Source of the DNA: Symsagittifera roscoffensis | Lineage: Eukaryota; Xenacoelomorpha; Acoela; Convolutidae | Reading direction: 5' to 3' | Assembly (NCBI RefSeq): GCF_963678635.1 | Contig: NW_026970820.1 | Coordinates: forward strand, 990,001-1,054,000 | Length of the DNA stretch: 64,000 bases | Shown: one piece after another, positions 50,697 to 62,650 of the stretch | How the letters are laid out: every line of letters begins with the position of its first letter | Numbering within the stretch: the first letter of the stretch is position 1 | Notes under the pieces: model-generated | The model's input: only the letters and a program-made list of their open reading frames with translations | What the model was told of the DNA's origin: nothing | The model's database searches: none | Position numbers and translations under genes: made by a program

Positions 50697-52914
50697 CACC
50701 CTCAAGGTCACGTGACTTATTTTTTTTTTTTGGTATTTTCTGAAACCAAAAGAGAGCGTGGTCATGCATCGACATCACATCATGTGCTCAAGCAAATACG
50801 TGGACTTCTACGCATTCCCATTCGCAGTGCGCCCTTCGGGCGCAAATGCCAATGCTCAATTAATTTCGCCAGGTGAAAATTTTTTAAAGAAAAATTCTGA
50901 TAAATTTTAACTTAAACTACCATCAAAAAACGCAAAGATTTCAAATTGTGAAACAATCAAGTTTTTGCTAATACCGGGCATGCAGTGAGACTGATTTTGG
51001 CAAAAATAAATTGAAAAATGAAGGAAATGGAAAGAAAAAAAATTGTTCAAAATAAGAACGCAACATCAAAAACTTATTTGATCTCCGCTAAGGTCATAAT
51101 TCCGATCAGGCTGATTTCAGATTTTAAGCGTAGATTTTACGGTTACGGCTGCTCCCTCTACAGGTCCCAGAGGGACCGAGTGAGCATCCTACCTCGATCC
51201 AGGTTAACGGATAGTTGTTCTTAATTTTTCACAAAATTTTTTTTCACTAATGCTTGTTTTCATTTCCTCATGAGAAGCTGTATTAATTTTTAAAAAATTG
51301 ATTTTATTAATCAATGCTTCCAAGAACAACTGATGTTAGGCGGTTGCAAATGCGGTTGCTGAAAACTAGTAAGGGATAATGATGAGAAAAATTGTAAGTT
51401 TTCAAATGAATTTAAAAACAGTTTTTTTCTTTTTTCTTTTGTAAATCGGAAGAAATGAATCAGTTTTTTTAAAAGTTTTCCTCGCACCAACCACTGTTCT
51501 TAAGTAATGAAGATTCCTGTTCTAGCCGTTTATAACACTTTGGCAGAAAAAACATCAATATGATGTAAAATGTTTGAAAAAAGAGAAAAATTTAAAAATT
51601 ATGTTTTTTTTTAAAAATCAAAAATTTGTAATTTTCAAAATTGAAAAAAAGTGAAAATTAATTGCATATTACGATTCAGCGTACCCATTTTAGTGGGTAT
51701 AGCATTTTGAATCACCAAAAAATGTTAAAAATTGTAGATTTTATGAAGTTTTCATTGTGGCTATTTTTCCTTGTCGCCTCCACTTAAGGCACCTTTGAGC
51801 CAACTTGAGAAACTGGAACCTAAACAAGCTATACAGATAGTCTGAATGAGCCATTTTCAGCGTGATAACACGCCTGGAAGAAAAAAAACTGCAGAAAAGA
51901 AAGGAAATTTTGAACTTTAACCTTTTTTCTTCTTAAAATGGCGATACTTAGAATAATTTTTCAGCTGAAAAGTTCAAAAAAAATCAAAAAATTCAAATTT
52001 TGAAAAAAATTTAAAAAAATCTCATCAGTCTGTTTATTGGAGTCTTCGAGGTTTTGGGAGACCTTATCTGGCGGCTAACAACAAGTGGATCACTTATTTG
52101 AAATTTTTGAGAAAGGTCAAAAAAACCTGTTTTTACGATTTTTTAGACAGAATTCCGAAAGCAATATCTTGGCTGAAAACAAAAATGAGGGCCTAAAAAT
52201 AGTACAAACAGTACTCCCACATAAAGTACATTAGGTTGGAAACAAGAAATTGACTCTGATTCAAAAATCGTTTTATAACTTTATTTCTGAACAAAAAATT
52301 GTAAAAAAATCAAAAACTGAAAAATTTTTTGAAAAAAATGATTGTTTTGAAAAAGTGCCAATTTTCAGCTGAAACTTTTCATTTTAGCTAAAAAAGCCAG
52401 AGCAAGGCCCTTTAAGCTCAAATAAATTAATTAAGCAAAATATTTTCAAGTTTTTTCGTTAAAGGCTTTTATTTTGAAAAAGTATTCAAAAATGGGTAAA
52501 AAAAAATCAAAAAAATCAATTTTCTCAGATTCAAAAACCTCCACCACCATGATGATTAGTTCGCTAGATAGGACTGCTGAAACCAATTTAGACGTTTTTT
52601 CATAAGTATATCAAAATTTTTACTTATTTTTGAGAATTAAGCAAAATAAAAACTTTTCCCAAATTGGGCAAAAAGCCCAAATTAGCCCAAACACCTGTTA
52701 AAAATTGTTGGGTCAAAAAATCACAAAAGGAAACCCCTATTCGTTTGACATTTTAGGGCCGCATGCAAAAAATTAGACCAATCTAACCTGACAATTTCGA
52801 GAATCAACTTTTTTGTCAAAATTCTCTAAAGACCAATTTAGGGAGATTACTTGTACCGGTGGGGGCCCTACCCCACCTAAAAAATTTTTGAAATGCTGGA
52901 ACGCGGCCACCTAG
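50697..52914 (+). repeat. Unit 23: A-type cassette (2218 bp)
   Basis: Head with GTCACGTGAC, a long T-run and 'catcgacatcacatcatg'. H1 near 50827, H2 51163-51177. The tail is variant b, as in the units starting at 2803, 7509 and 21146. H3 52858-52877, CTAG 52911-52914. It is followed by a B head, the same A-b to B neighbourhood as at 5003. Confidence 0.9.
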
Positions 52915-55417
52915 AGGAAATTGTTTCGCCCCACCCACCCGACCTAAGCCTTTACCCACCCACCTGATCAGTCAGTGCGCCTTCACGTCTTCTTTTGAAA
53001 ATTGATTCATTCCGTAGCTGGAATCGATTAATGGTATTGCCTAAGAAATAAAAGATTGACAGACACGACTGTTTGATAGAGACTTTTTCGGATCTTTTTT
53101 TCTAATACATTTTCAAAATTATATCCTGAAAATAATCATGCGCCTTCATCACATATGTCATCGAAGCAAATAGAGTATCGTGTTGGTTCCATAAATGTAT
53201 CCCAGTATCCACAATGCTAAGAAGCAGGAAAACTAAAATACCTTTCTATTAAATTTGAGATTCAATGTCTCCTGAAGGAAAAGAAAACGCTCTCCTAGGG
53301 TGCAAGTTTTCCGCAAAAACTGTATAAGCTGAAACATAACAGCACAACATATCGGCTGGTCTCTATTTCTCTGCTCTTTATTCGAGGTCCCGGATGCCCC
53401 TACCTGGGACCACAAGGGTCCCAGGGCGCATCCTATAGGGATTGAAGCATCAAACGTACAATCATGAAATGAGAAATTCTAATCACTTATTACAATTTTC
53501 CATATTTCATTTTGCTCAGCAATCAATAAACTGTTGTATTTTTAACTTGAAGAGCCTGTTATATTATCAAACAAAATTTTTCGATAAAAATTACATTTTT
53601 TTTAGTTTTTCAAACAAAATTTTCAAATTTGAAACAAAAGAAAACCCTGCATTTCTTTGCAGTAACTAAGTCAATGCACTGTAGCTACACTAGTGAATGT
53701 AAAACATAGTTAAAAAAACGGACAACTGAATCTGGTTTTTTAAATTTAATGTTTTTTTGTTTGGCTTTTAAATAGGATCACGTCAATTAATAATTGAAAT
53801 TGAGCAAACAAGAATAAAACACTCTCAATTTTTGTTCAAAATTGACTAGAAAAATGATCAAACCACTCTATAGTGCCTATGGCAAGCTCAAAACATCCAT
53901 CAAAAACCACTTTTGTTCACTTTTAAAATTGAATTTTTTTTCGACCAAAAAAAGTTAGAGATGAAATTGAAAAAAAACGAAAATTTACCTAATTTGAAAA
54001 AATTGGTGTCAAATTGCCTTATCCATAGAAACACTTTCTATGAACCTATTCAGAAAGGTTTTGTTGAGCAATGCCGAAAAAATTACCCCTTTTGAGAAAA
54101 ATTCAAAAAACACATTTTTGGTTAACTCAAAAAAGTAGAAAAAGTGGGAAAAGGGGTCTTCAAAATGAAACCATCCAAAAGTGGCATTAACTAACTGCCA
54201 TTTTTTTGTGAATTCAGACCCGCATACAAAAAATTACGAAGATCCTACGTGAAGTTTTCGAGAACAGATTAGTTTCTCCGGAATTTTGGTAGTACTAATT
54301 TCATTACTGTACTTATAATTAAAGTCAAATCAAAAAGTCGTAAAAACTTCAATTTTTAATCAATTTTGACAAATAAATGATCAAAACCCACTAAATTGGC
54401 TATAGCAAGTTCGATTCTACCATCAGAAACCATTTTTTCCAATTTCTGAAAATTTTCATTTTTTAAAAAATAAATGTTGAGTCACAAACGGGAAAAATCA
54501 TACTTTTTCAAAAATTCAAAAAAAATTGATCCATTTAAACTAATTCATCAGGCAACACGTTAGGAACCTGTTCAGAATGGTTTCCATGATCAAAGCAGCA
54601 AATGTCACCCATTTTGAGAAAAGTCGAAAAAACACCTTTTTAGTTAACTCAAAAAAGTGGAAAAAATGGAGAAAGGGGTCTTCAAAACGAAACCATCCAA
54701 AAGTTGAATTAACTAACTGCCATTTTTTTGTGAATTCAGACCCGCATGCAAAAATTTACGAAAATCCTACGTGAAGTTTTTGAGAACAGATTAGTTTCTC
54801 GGGAATTTTGGTAGTACTATTTTTATTACTATAATTATAATTAAAGTCAAAACTAAAAGTCGTAAAAACTACAATTTTTAATCAATTTTGACAAATTAAT
54901 GATCAAAACGCACTAAATTGGCTATGGCAAGTTCGAATGTACCATCAGAAACCATTTTTTCCCATTTTTGAAAATTTTCATTTTTTTGAAATTAAATGTT
55001 GAGTCACAAACGGGAAAAAACAAATTTTTTCAAAAAGTCAAAAAAAATTGTTCCATTTAAACTTATCCATTAGGTCACACGTTGGGAACTTGTTCAGAAT
55101 GGTTTTCATGATCATAGCAGCAAAATTTACCCATTTTGAGAAAAGTCAAAAAAACACCTTTTTAGTTAACTCAAAAAAGTGGAAAAAGTGGGAAAAAGGG
55201 TCTTCAAAATGAAACCATCCAAAAGTGGCATTAACAAACTGCCATTATTTTCTAAATTCAGACCCGCATGCAAAAAATTAGGAAATTCTGACGTGCGGTT
55301 TTGCAGAAGTCGATAGTTTCTGGGCATTAGTAACAACGTAAAAAATTTTTTGCTTTTTGACCGGAAGGGGCCCCTACCCCTTCCTAATTTCTTTTTGTGC
55401 TACACGCGACCATCTAG
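52915..55417 (+). repeat. Unit 24: B-type cassette (2503 bp)
   Basis: Near-identical partner of the unit starting at 43506, 9409 bp away. H2 53392-53433. Boxes at 54222 (gcatac, the same mutation), 54744 and 55266. H3 55363-55384, CTAG 55414-55417. The 60-, 75- and 65-aa ORFs duplicated here are simply carried along with the copy. Confidence 0.9.
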
Positions 55418-57891
55418 CCGGTCAGGTCTGCGTCCCACCCGCCCTCCGTGACTAATCTTGCTTCCGAGAAAAGTTTTTTGCTTCACCTTTACCCCATCTC
55501 AGGTTAGTTACTCTTGAAAAAAGTCCTACTTGAAACGTTCGCATTCACTTTGCCCCCTACGGGCGCAATGGTGAAGCCCATTTTTTCTTCTCACTGAACT
55601 TCTTCTCCGAACAGTTCACATAAAACATTACTATGGTTTTTTTCTGAAATTTGCCGTGTCCACCTGCGACTCCGACTTTTTTCACGTCACTGGTGTTCCA
55701 ACAACAGGACCAGATGAGATTCCCATTCACATACTGTCTCAATTTTGAAAATACTGATTCAATTTTTTTGCCGTTTCTCGCAAAACAAACTAATTACTTC
55801 ATTCGAATTTAAAAAAAACCAAAAAACACTTAAAGATAGCAAGACATTAGTGTGACTGTCGTCTATATCTGTTCTCTTTGTTGGAGGTCAATGATGCTCC
55901 CTAAGTGGGACCACAAGGGTCCCAGGGAGCATCAGTAAAGGCTTTGAATAGTATGCCATTTTTGATTAAGACAAAATCTTTGGCCAATTGTGTTTTTTTT
56001 ACAGTCCCTTTTCCACTGCAAATGCAAAGACTAATTTTTGTTTGAAGTTTTAAAAAATAATAATAGCCTTTTCATTTGTGATGACTCGTATCACTCATAA
56101 ATCAATGGAAGACTCTGACTAACCTTCTCAAGCATGGAAAAACATCAAAAAGAAAAAATGATTCTGGTTATTTCAGACTGCTTTTTTTGTTAAATTTCAG
56201 ATAGATTTTGAAAACTCTTTCTTCAAATTGTATGTCTGCCGAAAAAGAACAAAAATTACAAACTGAAACCATTTTGGTTAAATTAAGGCTCTTCACCCAC
56301 CAAATTCGAAATTGCGAAGCTGAAACGAACAATCGACAGCTCATTTTATAAGTTTCGTTTTATTTTTTCAAAACATGTGTCATATATTTTCAAAAGCAAT
56401 TTATTAAAGTTTCATTTTTTACCAGAAAAGTAAGTCCGAAAAAAAAACAGATTTTTAAATACTGTCAAAAAATAAGGTGGCAAGTAGTTTTACCAATGGA
56501 ATCATAGTATATGATTAGGTTCAAAATAGTTTTCATTACCATTGACTAGACGCTTACTCAATTTGAGAAATGTCCTTAATAACTTTTTTGGAAACATAAA
56601 AAACGGATAATGGAAAAGTTTTCTTCAATTTAATAGAAAAGAATTTTATGAGAAAAACCATTACTAATATCACGTGTAAATTGCGAGAATAGATTCAGGC
56701 CACATGCAAAATTTCAGCAGAAGCACTCAAGCAATTTTGTGAACGAAACAATTGTTCCATAAATTGACAGAGTAGTATAAACACCAATTTTACCATAAAA
56801 CGTCAAAATAAAAAAATCGCAAAAACTACAAATTTTATCCAATTTTGACTTTTAAATACTCTATACCGACTAAATTGACTATGCTATGCTCGAATCAACC
56901 ATCAGAAACCATTTTTAATCGTTCTGCATTTTTTAAGTTTTTTTCCATCAAAAAGTTGAGTCAGAAATGGGAAAAAGGTTTTTTTTTCAGAAAAACAAAA
57001 AAAGTTGTTCAAAATCAACTAGAAATATAAGCCATTATTTTTTAACCTGCTCAGAATGGTTCTGGTGACCGAAGCCGTAAAAAGTACCCAATTCCAGGAA
57101 ATTCGAAAAAACTCTTTTTTCAGCACTTTGAAAAAGTGGAAAAATGTAAAAAATAGTCTTCAAACAAATAGGATGAAAAAGTGATCAGTAAAAGCATCGA
57201 TGCCGTGTCAAATGAGGATTGCATGCCAATTTTTGAAACAATCCAACGGGTTTTTTTTAAGAACGAAACCATTTTTTGACAATTTTAGTAGTAGTATTTA
57301 CACTAATTAGTACCATATATGGTCAAAATTCAAAAATACAAAAAACTACAATTTTCATCCAATTTTGACCTTCAAATACTCTATACCCACTAAATTGACT
57401 ATCGGGAGCTCGAATCAACCATCAAAAACCACTTTTAATCACTTTCAAAATTTTTTATTTTTTAAATCAAAATGTTGAGTCAGAAATAGGAAAAAACAAT
57501 TTTTTTCAAAAAGTCAAGAAAAGTTGTCCCAATTGAATAAACTCACTAAGCCACACTCTATGAACCTGTTCAGAATGGTTTTCATGACCAAAGCCGTAAA
57601 AAGTACCCAATTTGAGAAACTTCGAAAAATCACCTTTTAGTTAACTCAAAAAAGTGGAAAAATCGGGTAAAATGGGCTTCAAACCGATAGGATCGAAAAG
57701 TGACCTTTATAAGATATGATTGCCGTGTCAATTTAGGGCCGCATGCAAAAAATTAGAAAAATTCAACGAAACGTTTTTGAGAACTCGACAAATTTGGTCG
57801 TTTTGTTAAACGTTTAATTTTAGAAATTTTTTGTCCGGAAGGGGCCCCTTCCCCTTCCTAAATGCTTTTTATGCTACACGCGACCATCTAG
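55418..57891 (+). repeat. Unit 25: C-type cassette (2474 bp)
   Basis: C head, with a local change 'gagaaaagttttttgcttcacc' where the other C copies have 'gagaaatatcatttgtttcacc'. H2 55893-55933. Boxes near 56702, at 57221 and 57741. H3 57837-57858 with loop CCCCTT, CTAG 57888-57891. The body from about 55,930 follows the C unit starting at 36952 closely. Confidence 0.9.
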
Positions 57892-60433
57892 AGGGGTCAG
57901 TGACCATCCCCACCCACCCGACCGAAATCAGTGTTTGACCATTTCACGTGATCAGTCAGTCCGCTACCACGTCGTCTTTTTAAATTTGATTCATTCCGTA
58001 GCTGGAATCGATTAATGGTATTGCCTAAGAAATAAAAGTTTGACAGACAGGACTGTTTGATGGAGAATTTTTCGGATCACTTTTTCTAATAGATTTTCAA
58101 AATTATATCCTGAAAATCATCATGCGCCTTCATCACATGTGTCATCGAAGCAAATCGAGTACCGTGTTGGTTCCATAGATGTATCCCAGTATCCACAATG
58201 CTAAGAAGCAGGAAAACTAAAATACCTTTCTATTAAATTTGAGGTTCAATGTCTCCTGAAGGAAAAGAAAACGCTCTCCTAGGGTGCAAGTTTTCCGCAA
58301 AAACTGTATAACCTGAAACGTAACAGCACAAAATAGCGGCTGCTCTCTATTTCTCTGCTCTTTATTCGATGTCCCGGATGCTCCTAACTGGGACCACAAG
58401 GGTCCCAGGGCGCATCCTATAGGGATTAAAGCATCAAACGTACAATTCTATTATATTCTATCAAACGAATCATACGAAAAGAGAATTTCTATTCACTTAT
58501 TACAATTTTTCATATTTCATTCTGCTCAACAATCACTAAACTATTGTATTTTCAAGTTGAAGAGCCTGTTATATTATCAAACAAAATTTTTTGATAAAAT
58601 TTACATTATTTTTTTCGTTTTTCGAACAATATTTTCAATTTTGAACCTAAGGGATACACTGCTTTTCTTCGCAGTAGCTACTTCAGGTGCACTCTAGCTA
58701 CACTAGTGAATGCAAAAAATAGTTAAAAAAAACGGACAACCGAATCTGGTTTCTTAAATTAGAAGTTTTTTGTTCGGTTTTTAATTAGGATCACAGCAAA
58801 TAAAAATTGAAAGAGAGCAAAGCCAAGAATAAAAAAACTTGCTTTTTTTGTTTAAAATTGACAATTAAAATGATCAAACCAAAGTAAATTGCCTATGGCA
58901 AGCTATAATCATCCATCAGAAGCCACTTTTGTTCACTTTTGAAATTGAATTATTTTTCGACCAAAATTGACCAATTAAAATTAGTTAAAATTGAAAAAAA
59001 TATCCCTGAATTTCAAAATACTGGTGCAACTCTATAATAACCATAGGAACAGACTCTATGAACCTAATTGGAAAGGTTTTGATGAGCAAAGAAGAAAAAT
59101 TACCCATTTTGAGAAAAGTGCAAAAAACACCTTTTTGGTTAACTCAAAAAAGTGGAAAAATAGAGAAAGGGGTCTTCAAAACGAAACCATCCAAAAGTGG
59201 CATTAACTTACTGCCATTATTTTGTGAATTCAGACCCGCATGCAAAAATTTACGAAAATCCTACGGGAAGTTCTTGAGAACAGATTAGTTTCTCCGGAAT
59301 TTTGGTAGTACTAATTTCATTACTGTACTTATAATTAAAGTCAAATGAAAAAGTCGTAAAAACTACAATTTTTAATCAATTTAGACAAATAAATGATCAA
59401 AACCCACTAAATTGGCTATGGCAAGTTCGAATCTACCATCAGAAACCATTTTTTCCCATTTCTGAAAATTTTCATTTTTAAAAAAATAAATGTTGAGTCA
59501 CAAACGGGAAAAATCATATTTTTTCAAAAAGTCAAAAAAAATTGTTCCATTTAAACTGATTCATCAGGCCACACGTTAGAAACCTGTTCAGAATGGCTTC
59601 CATGATCAAAGCAGCAAAAGTCACCCATTTTGAGAAAAGTCGAAAAAACACCTTTTTAGTTAACTCAAAAAAGTGCAAAAAGTGGGGAAAGGGGTCTTCA
59701 AAATGAAACCATCCAAAACTGGCATTAACTAACTGCCAATATTTTGTGAATTCAGACCCGCATGCAAAAATTTACCAAAATCCTACGGGAAGTTTTTGAG
59801 AACAGATTAGTTTCTCTGGAATTTTGGTAGTACTAATTTCATTACTGTACTTATAATTAAAGTCAAATGAAAAAGTCGTAAAAACTACAATTTTTAATCA
59901 ATTTTGACAAATAAATAATGCAAACCCACTAAATTGGCTATGGCAAGTTCGAATCTACCATCAGAAACCATTTTTTTCTATTTCTGAAAATTTTCATTTT
60001 TAAAAAAATTAATGTTGAATCACAAACGGGAAAAATGAAATTTTTTCAAAAAATCCAAAAAAATTGTTCCATTTAAATTAAATCATCAGGCCACACGTTA
60101 GGAACCTGTTCAGAAAGGTTTTCATAATCAAAGCAGCAAAAGTCACCCATTTTGAGAAAAGTCGAAAAAACACCTTTTTAGTTAACTGAAAAAAGTGGAA
60201 AAAGTGGGAAAAAGGGTCTTCAAAATGAAACCATCCAAAAATGGCATTAACAAACTGCCATTATTTTCTAAATTCAGACCCGCATGCAAAAAATTAGGAA
60301 ATTCTGACGTGCCGTTTAGCAGAACTCGATAGTTTCTAGGAATATGGACCAATGTAAAAAATTTATTGCCTTTTGACCGGAAGGGGCCCCTACCCCTTCC
60401 TAATCGCTTTTTGTGCTACACGCGACCATCTAG
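57892..60433 (+). repeat. Unit 26: F-type cassette (2542 bp)
   Basis: Head AGGGGTCAGTGACCATCC then CCCCACCCACCCGACC, unlike B in the first 60 bp but B-like from about 57,980 on ('cattccgtagctggaatcg'). H2 58376-58417. Subrepeat boxes at 59238, 59760 and 60282, spaced exactly 522 bp. H3 60379-60400, CTAG 60430-60433. F looks like a B cassette with a replaced extreme head. Confidence 0.88.
58376..58417 (+). other. Two-part hairpin H2, F form
   Basis: Outer GGATGC/GCATCC (58376-58381 with 58412-58417) and inner CTGGGACC/GGTCCCAG (58388-58395 with 58401-58408), loop ACAAG. Relative to B, the bulge bases change (TCCTAA against CCCTA) but the pairs are kept. Confidence 0.78.
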
Positions 60434-62650
60434 CACCCTCAAGGTCACGTGACTTATTTTTGTTTTTGGTAGTTTCTGAAACCAAAACAGAGCGTGGTCA
60501 TGCATCGACATCACATCATGTGCTCAAACAAATACGTGGACTTCTACGCATTCCCATTCGCAGTGCGCCCTTCGGGCGCAAATGCCAATGCTCAATTAAT
60601 TTCGCCAGGTGAAAATTTTTTAAAGAAAAATTCTGATAAATTTTAACTTAAACTACCATCAAAAAACGCAAAGATTTCAAAGTGTGAAACAATAAAGTTT
60701 TTGCTAATACCGGGCATGCAGTGAGACTGATTTTGGCAAAAATAAATTGAAAAATGAAGGAAATGGAAAGAAAAAAATTGTTCAAAATAAGAACGCAACA
60801 TCAAAAACTTATTTGATCTCCGCTAAGGTCATAATTCCGATCAGGCTGATTTCAGATTTTAAGCGTAGATTTTACGGTTACGGCTGCTCCCTCTACAGGT
60901 CCCAGAGGGACCGAGTGAGCATCCTACCTCGATCCAGGTTAACGGATAGTTGTTCTTAATTTTTCACAAAATTTTTTTTCACTAATGCTTCTTTTCATTT
61001 CCTCATGAGAAGCTGTATTAATTTTTAAAAAATTGATTTTATTAATCAATGCTTCCAAGAACAACTGATGTTAAGCGGTTGCAAATGCGGTTGCTGAAAA
61101 CTAGTAAGGGATAATGATGAGAAAAATTGTAAGTTTTCAAATGAATTTAAAAACAGTTTTTTTCTTTTTTTCTTTTGTAAATCGGAAGAAATGAATCAGT
61201 TTTTTTAAAAGTTTTCCTCGCACCAACCACTGTTCTTAAGTAATGAAGATTCCTGTTCTAGCCGTTTATAACACTTTGGCAGAAAAAACATCAATATGAT
61301 GTAAAATGTTTTAAAAAAGAGAAAAATTTAAAAATTATGTTTTTTTTTTAAAATCAAAAATTTGTAATTTTCAAAATTGAAAAAAAGTGAAAATTAATTG
61401 CATATTACGATTCAGCGTACCCATTTTAGTGGGTATAGCATTTTGAATCACCAAAAAATGTTAAAAATTGTAGATTTTATGAAGTTTTCATTGTGGCTAT
61501 TTTTCCTTGTCGCCTCCACTTAAGGCACCTTTGAGCCAACTTGAGAAAGTGGAACCTAAACAAGCTATACAGATAGTCTGAATGAGCCATTTTCAGCGTG
61601 ATAACACGCCTGGAAGAAAAAAAACTGCAGAAAAGAAAGGAAATTTTGAACTTTAACCTTTTTTCTTCTTAAAATGGCGACACTTAGAATAATTTTTCAG
61701 CTGAAAAGTTCGAAAAAAATCAAAAAGTTCAAATTTTGAAAAAAATTTAAAAAAATCTCATCAGTCTGTTTATTGGAGTCTTCGAGGTTTTGGGAGACCT
61801 TATCTGGCGGCTAACAACAAGTGGATCACTTCTTTTAAAATTTTGAGAAAGGTCAAAAAAACCTGTTTTTACGATTTTTTAGACAGAATTCCGAAAGCAA
61901 TATCTTGGCAAAAAACAAGAATGAGGGCCTAAAATTAGTACAAACAGTACTCCCACATAAGGTACATTAGGTTGGAAACAAAAAATTTACTCTGACTCAA
62001 AAATCGTTTTTTAACTTTATTTCTGAACAAGAAATTGAAAAGAAATCAAAAACTTAAAAATTTTTTGAAAAAAATGATTGTTTTGAAAAAGTGCCAAATT
62101 TTAGCTGAAACTTTTCATTTTAGCTAATAAAGCCAGAGCAATGCCCTTTAAGCTCAAATAAATTAATTATGCAAATTATTTTCAAGTTTTTTCGTTAAAG
62201 CCTTTTATTTTGAAAAAGTATTCAAAAATGGGTAAAAAAAAGTCAAAAAAATCAATTTTCTCCGATTCAAAAACCTCCACTACCATGATGATTAGTGCGT
62301 TAGATAGGACTGCCAAGATCAATTTAGACGTATTTTCATAAGTATCTCAAAATTTTTACTTATTTTTGAGAATTAGCCAAAATAAAAACTTTTCCCAAAT
62401 TGGGCAAAAAGCCCAAATTAGCCCAAACACCTGTTAAAAATTGTTGGGTCAAAAAATCACAAAAGGAAACCCCTATTCGTTTGACATTTTAGGGCCGCAT
62501 GCAAAAAATTAGACCAATCTAACCTGACAATTTCGAGAATCAACTTTTTTGTCAAGATTCTCTAAAGACCAATTTAGGGAGATTACTTGTACCGGTGGGG
62601 GCCCTACCCCACCTAAAAAATTTTTGAAATGCTGGAACGCGGCCACCTAG
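60434..62650 (+). repeat. Unit 27: A-type cassette (2217 bp), mosaic end
   Basis: Nearly identical to the unit starting at 23360 for most of its length (same 'gaaacaataaag', 'aatgcttcttttc', 'cctgtttttacg'). From about 62,310 it switches to 'gactgccaagatcaattt' and 'aagtatctcaaaattt', close to the unit starting at 29996. H1 near 60565, H2 60898-60912, H3 62594-62613, CTAG 62647-62650. Confidence 0.9.
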
